The notes below the pieces were generated by a model. The model made no database searches. It was not told the origin of the DNA and saw nothing but the letters and a program-made list of their open reading frames with translations. A stretch of DNA of 64,000 nucleotides from Annona cherimola (Eukaryota > Streptophyta > Magnoliopsida > Magnoliales > Annonaceae): the NCBI GenBank assembly GCA_030490835.1, contig CM059971.1, positions 126,078,564 to 126,142,563 of the forward strand, read 5' to 3'. Shown here piece after piece: positions 1 to 10,500 of the stretch (positions within the stretch are counted from its first letter, which is position 1; every line of letters begins with the position of its first letter). A program made the translations under genes and the position numbers.

Positions 1-825
1 AGCTATATATTTTTAGTACGGAACATTTTAAATACACCCAATATTTTTACCCTTAATTCTAACTATATCCATTAAATTTGAAAATTTTCATTCATACTTA
101 TTATGTTATCAATTCGCTACACACCTGGGTAAAAATAACGCAGGTCACATGTTCGATCTCACCTAGTGCGAGTATCAATTTTCACTTTCCACTCATTATG
201 TAGTGGTTTTATGGATTCCCACCGGGTGAGGGTATTATAAAAATGTTCCTTAATTATATAAAGGTTTTGTGATATCAAATGTCATAAAAATGTGTATATT
301 ACAAATAAAAAAAAGTATATTATCAATTCCAATCATACTCCATTCATCATAAAAAATTATTAACTATGATAAAAAAAATGACTGAAATACCTTTTACATC
401 TAGGTTTCATCTCCTTTGAGGTCTATAAATAGGAAGAAAATACGGACGACACAAGGTTTGAAAGAACTAATTTGAGAGATATAACTATTGACAGCGACTT
501 TGATAAAGACAAAATTAGACCTCAGACGTATTTTAGTCATTTTCAATCATAATTAATAATTTACTTATAGATTAATAGGCTTAACATCGATAACATATTT
601 ACTAAATATCAACGAAAATTTTCAAAATATGATGGAATTAGGGATAAAAATATCTGCTATATTTAAAATTAACCTTTTTAAGATTTTGAAAAAATGCACG
701 AAGAATGTTCATTTTCATTTGAAAATAAAAAAAAATTTGTGCAATAAAAGGATTTTATTTGTATGAAATAATAAAACATAGGTAAGACGAGTGCAATCAT
801 TGAGCCAAGCATTAAATCTCAACTC
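1..825. repeat. AT-rich intergenic DNA with an inverted-repeat (foldback) element at about 28-672
   Basis: Sequence at about 28-103 is recognisably the reverse complement of about 598-672 (both contain ATATTTTTA, CCCTAATTC-like and GAAAATTTTC blocks). This matches the long-terminal-inverted-repeat style seen at 10736, 43354, 50190 and 56325. Inside it, 150-240 has a TTCGATCTCACC stretch resembling a decayed tRNA-type B box, possibly an old SINE. No gene seen. Confidence 0.45.
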
Positions 826-863
826 ATGTACATACTTATCAAAATTTGTAACATATATATTTT

Positions 864-1126
864 GGGTATGTTTGGGAATAACAAAACTTTCAAAATAAAA
901 ATTTTCAATTTAAATTTTTTATTTTCTATAATTATCTTATTTTTTAATTATTTATTCACATCTTCATATATAGTTATCCTACTTTTCAATTATTTCTACA
1001 ATTATTTCTACGTAACTATCCGTATAATTAATATATTTATTTTAACTTTATTTTTTTATTTTTCATCGTTATCTTTATCATACCCCATCATTTTCTACCG
1101 CGTGTTTTGTGAATTTCCCAACACCT
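864..1126. repeat. Tourist-like MITE, copy 1
   Basis: Terminal GGGTATGTTTGGGAA and its inverted partner TTCCCAACACC bracket the family's diagnostic interior (ATTATTT, CTACTTTTCAATTATTTCTAC, TTTTAACTTTATTTTTTTAT, ATCATACC). The short ORFs here are chance reading through the MITE. Confidence 0.6.
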
Positions 1127-1407
1127 TTTATCATTACGATGCTTGAAATCTTTTTGAGCTTCTTGGAATATGAATTGTCAGACTGAGACTGAACTGCAGG
1201 CCAAATTGAGCTCAGCGACTCCCACAGCGACTCCCGGGCCTCATGTCTTGATGGGCTCAACAAAATGTACCCCTGGATACTGGGTAAGGGTCACATCAAT
1301 TGGTATAGATCCAGCACTTGTTTTGTGAAATTTCTTACTTTGGGCCCAACCCATGAGATCAAAACACATTCCGAGCACTACATTGGAAGCCTTTTGAGGT
1401 CCTGTAC

Positions 1408-1575
1408 AACTATCTCATTTTTCAATGATTTCTCCATTACTACTCATACAATTACTTAATCCATTCTAACTTCATTCTATTTATTCTTCGTCATTATTAT
1501 TATCATATCACATTAATTCAAAAATTTTACATAAAAAATTTTCCTTTTAAAGTTATATTAAACATCAAACGCACG
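1408..1575. repeat. Tourist-like MITE, partial copy 2
   Basis: Only the right half of the family is present: TTTTTCAATGATTTCTCCATT, then CTTCATTCTATTTATTCTTC, ATCATATCACATTAATT and a decayed end (AACATCAAACGCA). The left end is missing or diverged. Confidence 0.45.
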
Positions 1576-1634
1576 TACCAACTATTCAACATCATAATTG
1601 ATACGCACTCTCTGGCTTGAAATATGCTAGTGCA

Positions 1635-1845
1635 GTTTCGAATGTGGGGAGCTGATTGTGAGGGAGTTTTATCTCCCTTAGTACATATTATTCCCTTGTC
1701 TGGGGGTGTTTACAGATTCCCTTGTGTAACAGTGCTTACAGAAAAAATTTCTCCATGAAGATTGTGAATGTATTTTATTATAATATTAATTGTTATGATG
1801 TATAAGTATAAATAAAAAAAAGTCAAATACATTTGATGTCAAAAA
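1635..1845 (+). repeat. probable 5'-truncated SINE copy
   Basis: GGGGAGCTGATTGTGAGGGAG, TTATCTCCCTTAG and an end reading ATGATGTATAAGTATAAATA followed by an A run resemble the body and tail of the better SINE at 47735-48034 (GGGAGCTGTTGTCTCCCTT, GAGATGTATGTAAATATAAA). The tRNA-like head is lacking or decayed. Confidence 0.35.
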
Positions 1846-2820
1846 ATTAAAAGAAAAAAAAAAAAATTCAGGAGCGGCAGCATAGGCCATATTTTTATAT
1901 CTCACTTGAACTTTTATGCACGTTATACCTTTTTTAAGGTATAAAATCATTACCGAGGCAGTGCCCTTGGTTGGGAGGGCAAATTATACTTTAAAGTTTC
2001 ATTCGAGACGTTAAGTATTTTCTTTATGATATTCATTATAACATTATTATAAAAATAAAATTATTTTCTATGACATATTTTCATACAATAAATTTTAGTA
2101 ACAAGTCAATAATGCCTGTTTCATTAAATAATATATTTCATATGTAAGTATTTTTGAAAATATTATTTTTAAATTATTTTCTATTATAGTATTATAAAAT
2201 TAATTTTATGAATTATTTATAGTGAAAATTTTCAAAATTTGACAAAAACAAAACTGATTTATTCAATGTCAGAAATATATCTGAATTTTTTGTTTTAAAA
2301 TTATTTTATTGTAATTTTTAATGCAAATATATTATATTGATTATTTTCATTTTTACTAAAATATTTAGTTGCAAATTTAAGTATTTAGTACTATATTTCA
2401 ATTATTTTCTATGAGAAAAATGGTTACAAATAATAAGTTTAATCCTCATCCATGTTTCAAGGACATTTTCGTTTTTTCTTTTAATTTGGTTTATCTCCCT
2501 TAATCACATGAGCATTTTTCATTCTCTTTAATTTCACTCATCACCCTCTTCACATGGGTATTTTTATCATTTTCTTAAAACTCATAACGGTCATCCGTAA
2601 AACCCGATAAAAAAAAGAATATGTTCGTGATTTCACATAAACAATCTAGGTGATCTGTAACTCGAAAAATTAAAAAAATATGTCTATAATTTCGCACAAA
2701 ATACACAGATATGAATATCAAAACCTCTAAATAACGTAGATAGTTAGTTACTTTCATGTCAAAAATAAGGATTTATTCATGTCAGTTTTTAAAGGGGTAA
2801 TTTATAAATATACTCACTTA
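1846..2820. other. AT-rich intergenic DNA
   Basis: No gene, RNA or clear element recognised. Long A/T runs and frequent stops in all frames. Confidence 0.5.
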
Positions 2821-3005
2821 AGGTGTGGTTGAGAAGTGATAAAATTTTTGATAAAAACTTTTTAGTGTAAAACTTTTTGAAGAGAGAAAATGATGTAATA
2901 TGACAGTGGTAACGATAAGAAATAAAGAGAAAAAGCTAAAAGAGAAGGAATATATGTATGAGAACTTGCGTAAAAATAATTGAAAAGTAAAATAGTTGTA
3001 TAGTA
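2821..3005. repeat. Tourist-like MITE, left half (copy 3)
   Basis: AGGTGTGGTTGAGAAGTGATAAAA opens the family in reverse-interior orientation (GATGTAATATGACAGTGGTAACG, AAATAATTGAAAAGTAAAATAG). It stops abruptly where the hAT-like repeat at 3006 begins. Its right half may lie after 3580, so the hAT-like element may have inserted into it. Confidence 0.4.
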
Positions 3006-3580
3006 TGTGTGGGAATTACGACGGGTCGGGACAAGTCAAGGCGTGCCGAACTCTGATCTTATATTTTAAAAATCAAGTCTGCCCCTTATTCTTATACTGG
3101 GTTGGAACAAGGTTGGTTTGATATTTAGTTTTTTTTTCGATGTGTCCCGAGACAAACTTTGGGTTAGTATAAAGATAGTAGATCAGGAAAAAAAGAGGTC
3201 AATTGAAATGATTTTAAAAATATATGAACCCATTAAGTATAAAATGTATAGATGCTAAATTTAAATATCGCGTGTTTCAACCTATTAATAATTTGCCAAA
3301 ATAAAATATGAATATTAGAACAAGCTAATGAAACATGTCTCTTTCTAATTTGTATTCACAACTTGAAGAAACAAATTAGGCGGGTTAGGTGGCTCAGGTA
3401 GGTCAGAAATGGTATAAGAAAGTTTGGGGTTCAGTTGGTTCGCATCGACCAACAATTTCAACAAAATCTTAAATTCTTGCCCCACCCCCCCTGCCGGATA
3501 TATATTCCTGGCCCATCTCAGTATAAAATATGGTGGGGTCAGCAGGTCACGAGTCGACCTGCCTTGATTGCCGCCCTTGT
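3006..3580. repeat. non-autonomous hAT-like repeat
   Basis: The left end GTGTGGGAATTACGACGGGT and the right end CCTTGATTGCCGCCCTTG are rough inverted repeats. The interior (AACTCTGATCTTATATTTTAAA, GGTTGGTTTGA, TTCGATGTGTCCCGAGACAAAC) matches the element at 47398-48448. No clear 8-bp target duplication was found. Confidence 0.4.
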
Positions 3581-3652
3581 TTTATATAAGGAACTGAAGA
3601 AATATTTTTAAAAAATAGAGTAATTATGAAAAGTGAAAAAGTTTAAGATTAA

Positions 3653-3927
3653 GTGTGTGTTTGGGAAGTGATAAAACCTTAATGAAAAGTTTTTAAAATG
3701 AGAAAAAATGATGTGATACAATAGGAATAATAATAAAGAATAAAGAAAATAAAGTTAAAATATATAAGTTAGTTGTATAGGTAGTTGTATAAAAATAATT
3801 GAAAAAATGGTAGTTTGTATAAGAAAATATGAATAAATAATTAAAAAATATGATAGTTATATAGTACGAAAAAATTTTAGATTAAAAAATTTTATATGAA
3901 AAGTTTTTTCTTTTAATAAACACACCC
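3653..3927. repeat. Tourist-like MITE, copy 4, TAA target duplication
   Basis: 275 bp with GTGTGTGTTTGGGAAGTGAT at the left and AATAAACACACCC at the right, flanked by TAA at 3650-3652 and TAA at 3928-3930. A 3-bp TAA duplication together with these ends fits PIF/Harbinger (Tourist) MITEs. Confidence 0.65.
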
Positions 3928-3974
3928 TAAAAAATTATAGATTAAAAAGTTACGAGGGTAAACAAACATTCATT

Positions 3975-4336
3975 TAGTTTGACTAGAATTGTAAATATTT
4001 TTATATAGTTTCAAAAATCACGAATAATCTCTATATAATTTAATTATAATTGCAAATATACTCATGTCGTTATGACACGGTTACTACACCATTACAATGT
4101 GAATACATTTACAAAGATATGTAAACTATATTGATATATTTGCAAAACTAAATATTCGTAAAATACAAATATACTCACACAGTTTATATATTTTTATAAA
4201 TATACCCGTGCTGTGATTGTGCAGTAATAATATCATGACAACATTAGTATATTTGTAATTATAATTAAACTATGTGAAGTTATTTGCAGTATTTGGAATT
4301 ATGTAGATATATTTATAATTATGGTCAAACTAAATA
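3975..4336. repeat. inverted-repeat foldback element
   Basis: Left arm TTTAGTTTGACTAGAATTGT and right arm ending ATTATGGTCAAACTAAA are inverted repeats that continue inward (TTTAATTATAATTGCAAATATACTC against GTATATTTGTAATTATAATTAAA). Coding capacity is nil. Confidence 0.5.
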
Positions 4337-6720
4337 AATGTATTTGTAAATCACCAATATTTAGAATATTTCTTAAACTTGGTAGAAGATAGATTAATTG
4401 GAATAAATGATCTACAAGTTAAAGTATTTCTTGAGCTTGGTATAAGGTAGACTAAATAGAATGGATGATGATCCAAGAGTCCATTAGGTAAATTAGTTGG
4501 ATTTTAGAATATCTTAGATTTTCTTCTTTCCCAATACATAAGAACAATGCTATTTGCCACCAAGGCAACTGTCAAAGTTTTGCCCCATTGTGTGAGCAAC
4601 TTTGGTCCGAAATTTCGCGTCCACACGTAGAGATGGTTTTTGTAGTGGCATATATTCTTCTTAAGTTTATGTAGAAGCATCCACCAAGTGAGTATTTAAG
4701 AAATATTGTAAAAAAAAATTGGATTATTGGTTAGATATCTGTAGAATATTGGTAGAAATTTTACAAGAATATCTTAGAGCTCAATTGTAATACCAATCGA
4801 GATAAAATAATATATATGAAATAAAAAAAAGAATCGTACAATCCGTGTCATGATATATGGCAATAATGTCTTTTTTCTCATTATTATGTACCTACATTTT
4901 TCTTTTTAAATATAAAATCTGTTATATGTTTACCATAATAACTCCACTTTTTCAATTTTAGATCACATTCCAAACTCATTCCACTCAAATGGAACAACCC
5001 TAAGGTTCCTTGAGTTGAAAAAACATAGAAAATGAAAAGTGGCTAAATTTAGGATAATTTAAATTAAATGATAAATATTTAACTTGGGGATCCATAAATT
5101 AAATGATAGAGTAACTTAAGGGAATATGTAATTGATACGCTCCACATCAAACATTGGAAAAGTGAAAATACAAACTCCAATTAGTTAAATAATGACCAAC
5201 AAATAAATACCTCAGCATTTTTTGTTTTGGCTTAATTATTGGCAAAAAGTTCTAATGCGCTAAGAGATTCTGTTAAGCATTGATTTAAAAAAACGATGAA
5301 AGACTACCAAAATAAGAAATCTAAAAAAAAAAATTCACTAGCAAATATAAATATGTTAATGCCAATAGTTTTTAATGTCAATTATGACGTGTATTTGTTT
5401 CTCAAAAAATTAGTTCAAAATGGTGTACTCTATGAAAAGTTAAAATTTATTAATATGTAACTGTTTTTAGAATTGCAGGGTGCGATTTACTTTTAAGATT
5501 TTGTAACAAAAATTCGTAACGAGCGAAATGCATTACGTTGTGGTTTTAATAAATGAAATAAATAAGTATGCATTAATGGTTAAATCTTGCAAAGAACAAT
5601 TAAGGGTTAATCATGGGAAGATAAGATAAAATGACACATAGGCACACAGTAACGAACTAAAAAAAGTTCGTTGGGAGTAGTTGACGAGCATGAGACCATG
5701 ATCCTAATCCCACGTCAGCGGCGCAATCTGTGATCGCTCACCTTTTAGCTGATCAGAAAAATGCCGCTAACGGTAATGCACGAGACGCGGGGCTCCATAG
5801 CCAGATATTTTTTGGATGGCGTCACCGTCACCGTCACCGTCACGTGGCGTGGCTGAGGTCCTTCGCCCGGGTAGCGCGGTCGCTCGAATGGGAGCTTGTC
5901 CTACTTCGCCCGTAGTACGCAGACGGAAATGGAAAGAGGCCGGAGAAAATTGCAAAAAATTTTGAAACTAGTCAAACGACTGAAAGTACAAAGGCAAATT
6001 ATCATTTCAGACATTTTAGACCGGTCAAAAAATTTTATTTTTTATTTCAATTTTTTTATAAGTTGTTAATCTAGACATATTTAATTATAAGTTTAATATT
6101 TTTGAAAAAATATATTTATCTTTAAAATTTTAAACATAGGTGTAATTTAATCATGTCTTAATAATTTAAAATAACTAAAATATTCTTATATTCAAAAGTT
6201 CAAAATAAGTATACATCTCCAAAAATAATAAAGCTTAATTTATAAATTAAATATATTCAAGTTAACAATTTTATAAAAATTTTTAAAAACGGAACATATA
6301 TTTTTTGATTAATCCGAAATTATTAGGCCACAGATATAAAAAATAGCACCAATAATTCAACATAATGCAATTTGGGACAAAATGATTATAACTCGAAATA
6401 ATCACATGGAAACATGCAGAATACAATGTCAAAAGATGGAAAAGGATTACAGGAAGCCAATCATCATAAATGCAAAAATATGATTTTTGAGATTGTGTTG
6501 GAATTAGTATTAACGAGAGTGACATGGAATGCGTTATGAGAAGTAAAAGAGTGACGTTATATCACAAGGGTGAAATATAAATAAATTAAAAATACAAATT
6601 GCTATGTCAGCCACATTTATGAAATAAGGGTAACACTGACCCATTCCTAAGCAGACGTACTTTTAAAACCAACGCCCCAAAGCTCTCTGAGGTTGACACG
6701 TTGGCGTTGGAAGAAGAAGC
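4337..6720. other. intergenic DNA upstream of the phosphorylase, with a GC island and a hairpin
   Basis: Mostly AT-rich and featureless. 5651-5672 is an 8-bp stem hairpin (AACGAACT / AGTTCGTT around an A run). 5690-5930 is a sharp GC island with a tandem GTCACC hexamer (5821-5844) running into a CACGTG G-box (5841-5846), about 880 bp before the TATA box. Open frames across this island on both strands show no recognisable protein. 5930-6600 is again AT-rich. Confidence 0.5.
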
Positions 6721-6728
6721 TATATAAA
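6721..6728 (+). promoter_or_regulatory. TATA box of the phosphorylase gene
   Basis: TATATAAA lies 158 bp before the ATG, which implies a transcription start near 6,750 and a leader of about 130 nt rich in CT (CTCTCTCC, CTCTTCAATGG). An ACGT-core motif (GACACGTTGG) lies about 25 bp upstream and could bind bZIP factors; that is only a motif match. Confidence 0.6.
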
Positions 6729-6885
6729 TGCCGCGCTGCCTTTCCGCTTCAGTGACCGGAGGAGAACTCTCTCCAGCTGAGCTCTCGGTTCTTCTGGTTC
6801 GGCTCTTGACAAATTTCCATCTGCGTCTCAATTCCGAATTCGAGATCTTGATCGACTCTTAGATAGTTAGACTTGATCCTCTTCA

Positions 6886-7596
6886 ATGGCTTCTGCAATC
6901 TCCTCTTCTCCTTCTCCTCCCCCATTTTCCTTGTCTCCTTCCCTTCGCAAACCTCCTAATGCCACGTTTTTTCCCGCCATTTCAAGGACCTCAAAACCCT
7001 ATGTTCCATCCCTCCCTCTCCTCTCCAAATTTCTCCGCGCGAAGCCTCCCCACGTTCTGGGAAAACGCGAAGAACAGGCCCAAGCAACGGCCAGCGTCAC
7101 CATCGACAATGCCCTTGCCGATCTGCCAGATGCCATCCCTACCACCTGCTTCGTGATCAGGGCACGTAACAAGATCGGGATCCTCCAGATTGTCACCCGA
7201 GTTTTCAAGGTATTCGGGCTCAAGATCGAGAAGGCCAGTGTTGAATTCGCGGACGAGTTCTGGATCAAGAGGTTTTTCGTCACGGACTCCCGTGGGAAAA
7301 AGATAGAGGACAAGGAGAACTTGGATCGCATTGAGAAGGCGCTTCTGGAGGCGCTTAGTGAAGGTGATGGCAATGGTTTGGCCCAGGGGCCGGGTCCTGC
7401 TTCTAGAGGGGTCATGAGGAAAGTTGGAATTTTGCGTAATTTGGGGGACAAGAGAGCGAAAGCAGAGAGGATGTTCAGCTTAATGGATGGTTTTCTCAAG
7501 AACGATCCACTTAGCCTTCAGAAGGACATTCTAAATCACGTGGAATATACTGTGGCAAGGTCACGGTTCAACTTCGATGATTTTGAGGCTTACCAG
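6886..7596 (+). other. exon 1: transit-like leader plus ACT domain
   Basis: The exon encodes 237 residues. Residues 1-60 are rich in Ser, Pro, Lys and Arg with almost no acidic residues, as in plastid transit peptides. Residues 86-158 read as one ACT repeat: a first strand with [20 protein letters not shown], where N95-K-I-G98-I-L fills the place of the usual D-x-x-G-L-L ligand loop, then a helix, then strands around [20 protein letters not shown] ending near an acidic helix ([16 protein letters not shown]). ACT domains commonly bind amino acids and mediate allosteric control or dimerisation. Residues 160-195 are a Gly-rich then basic linker. Residues 196-237 ([19 protein letters not shown] onward) are the normal start of a phosphorylase core. 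The exon is also clearly more GC-rich than the flanking DNA. Confidence 0.8.
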
Positions 7597-10500
7597 GTAA
7601 TTTTGGTTGGTTTGTTTATCGCAAAATGAGGCTCTGTAGAAGATAATATACTTGAAATATGCTTAAATGAGGTTTGATGGAGCAAAATCTACTTGCATTA
7701 AGGTTGGAAGCATTTGCTTCGAGCTAATAGAAGCAGTGACACTGCTGAAGGTGATAGCAAATGGATAAGTTTCTCCAAACAAGATAAAGAAAATACCTAT
7801 CTGAGTGGTGATAGTATCAGCCAGCAAAAGTTTATCAGTGTTTCAACTTTTCACAAGGGATTTTGCTTATGCATGCATGCATGAGAGTGAATGTATTGCT
7901 ATCAACTACTAGAGATATTCTCCTCCTCTGGAGATTGAAGATGAACAGTCCGTTGGTCATAAGTTTGAACTCAAGCTCTGAGTTTCCTTTCTCTTGAGTC
8001 TTGAATGATCTTCATCTGCTGGGTGAAGAGCTTGTCACTGTTATAATGTTTTCTACAGGCACACAATGATCGGCACTGGGTAGGCAGGAAACTCATGCAT
8101 CAAATGCAGTGACTTTGTGTGAAAACTAGGCAAGCATGTCATTATCTTGGTTGATTCATTTTGATATGATCAGATTTCACGAGGTTCCTGTTTTTATAGA
8201 CATCCATGTATATTTTTTTGAGTAAGTTGATACTGCATACTTGGAGAAATAGGCAAGAGTCCAGTTCAAGTGACAAAATCTAATAAAAAGTATAAATATA
8301 AGTTGAATACATCTTGAATATTACCTTCCCTTGTGTTTTATCTGGGAAATAGTAACTTACTCGACTCAACAAACCACTATGTTGACCTAAATTTTCAAAT
8401 CCATAAATGAGTAACACACAGGGCATGCTAGGTTCATTTGGAGAATGCTGAACTATTGAAAACAGGAATTTTTGAAGCATAATTGTGAATCCATGATGGA
8501 TTTCTGGCTTTCAAAATTCGATAGAAATTCCCTGCAAAAAAATGCCAGTTTGGAATATGAAGATGTGCTTTTCGTCATGGGAACGTAACTTCCACTGACT
8601 TTTAACTGTTGCATTCGATAACTCAAAATACCATGTAAATGGCTATTAAGCATTGGAACTGTGTTCTGAAAAGATGGTTAAGAGGATGCTCTGCCATGAT
8701 ATTTGTGGAATGCAAATTGTAGTCCGCATGATTAAAGCAAACCCAAAGAGTTCAAACAAAACACAAAATTTCTAATATCATATTCTGCACAGCATTTTTC
8801 TCCTTTTTCCTTTGGTGAGTTTGTGAGATGTTCCTGTTACAAACAGCATTTGGATGTTCACCTTTTCATGTTTCCCATCCACACTATATACTGTATGGCT
8901 TATTACTGCTGGGTCAGTCTTTGCTTCCACCTTTATCATTGTCATCTTAAGTTGTTTCCAACCTAAGCGTGGCTAGTTAAATGGACACTGTTATGCCATT
9001 CCTATCAATCTCTAGTTTCGTTCTCAACAAGCCTAGGCACTTTTGTTCCTTTCTTTGTGACTTTTAGTTCTGTTCTTTTCGCCCATTGTTAGAAAAATAT
9101 GATAAGTAGGATATGACATGACAAGTTAAAACACCTTGTGTAGAGAACATTGATAAGTTGAATGTTATTTGTTGATTTTTTTTAGAAGTATCTTGTGTGG
9201 ATCTGATATGTTGATTTTATACAGAAGTATATTTTATTTCTCGTGAGTAGCATAGAGAGTCTCACCTTTTTGTTAAAAAGATAACTTTTCATAAATTAGA
9301 TGCATGCTAATAGTTTCTCATGGTTTTATTATGTATTCTCTTTTCTAATATGTTCTTGCATGGAGTTTCTGATTTCATCATTGTGATGTATCTGTAGGCA
9401 TTGGCACATAGTGTAAGAGACCGTTTGATTGAGCGCTGGCATGACACACAGCAGTTCTTTAAGAGAAAAGACCCAAAGCGCTTGTACTTCCTCTCTCTGG
9501 AGTTTCTTATGGGTATCATTATAACTTTTACTACTAGGGTTTCTTTGCTTCCTACCGCCACCCACAAATCTTTATGGATGATTAGACAAAATATAAATTC
9601 TTCTTCAAAGAAAATATAACCTTGTAGCGGATATTACCGTAGACTTATGAGTTTTTGTCAAACTAGAAGCTGAGTGGATATTAACTTCTCATGTGTGTAT
9701 GAAGTCGCATTCAGTTTTCTCCCTTTATTCTTATAAAAGTTCTCCTTCGAAAAAACTTAATAAGCCTTGTCCATTGTTTCTGTATTTTGCAGCTTTGTAG
9801 ATGATTGAGGAAAATATAGCTTCTTGACGGATGTCTTAAAAGAAAATTTGAACTCTAAGGGTGTGTTTGGCAATGAGTATAAAATGTCAAGTTAAAACTT
9901 TTCAATCTAAAACTTTTCACTTTCCACAACAATCATATTTTTTAATCATTTTTTCACATTTTCCTATACAACTACCCTACTTTTCAATCATTGCTACACA
10001 ATTAACCATACAACTAATCTATCTATTTTAACTTTATCCTCTTTACTCTTCATTATTACCCTTATCATATCACATCATTTGACAACTTTTATTTTCCAAA
10101 ATTTTTTACCAAAAGTTTTATCCATTCCCAAACACATCCTAAAGTGTATATTTTCTTCCATGTATGAATTTTAACGGTTAAACTTAAGGCTTGGTTCTGT
10201 TGAATACTATACATTTTACACCGCATTTAATCCTCGTTGTGAAATTGCTTCAAATATAAAACTGTAATGGGAAATGGGCCTTAAATTTTGGTTCTAGCAG
10301 TAAATGTTGACATAACTGAAATCATACATTAAATTATGATTCTACTGTCAGAGACTCTGCTTACATAGTTTTACCAGTGGACATATCTAACCAATCAGAA
10401 GAGAATATAGCTTTGTAAACATGGCAGATAAGAGTGCGTGCAGAATGCAAATTGCGGACAATCTACGTCATGCAGCTTCAGTGCTTGATTCTATTGCTAG

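Noticed and set aside
826..1146. 106-codon hydrophobic frame suggesting a membrane protein
   Set aside because: It lies inside a MITE; the Phe/Leu/Ile/Tyr content is the translation of T-rich repeat DNA also found at eight other sites.
5821..5844. GTCACC run as a CRISPR-like array
   Set aside because: Four contiguous hexamers without spacers in a plant genome: a short tandem repeat.
6999..7499. 166-codon frame on the minus strand over phosphorylase exon 1
   Set aside because: Shadow of the GC-rich real exon; no family features and no independent start context.
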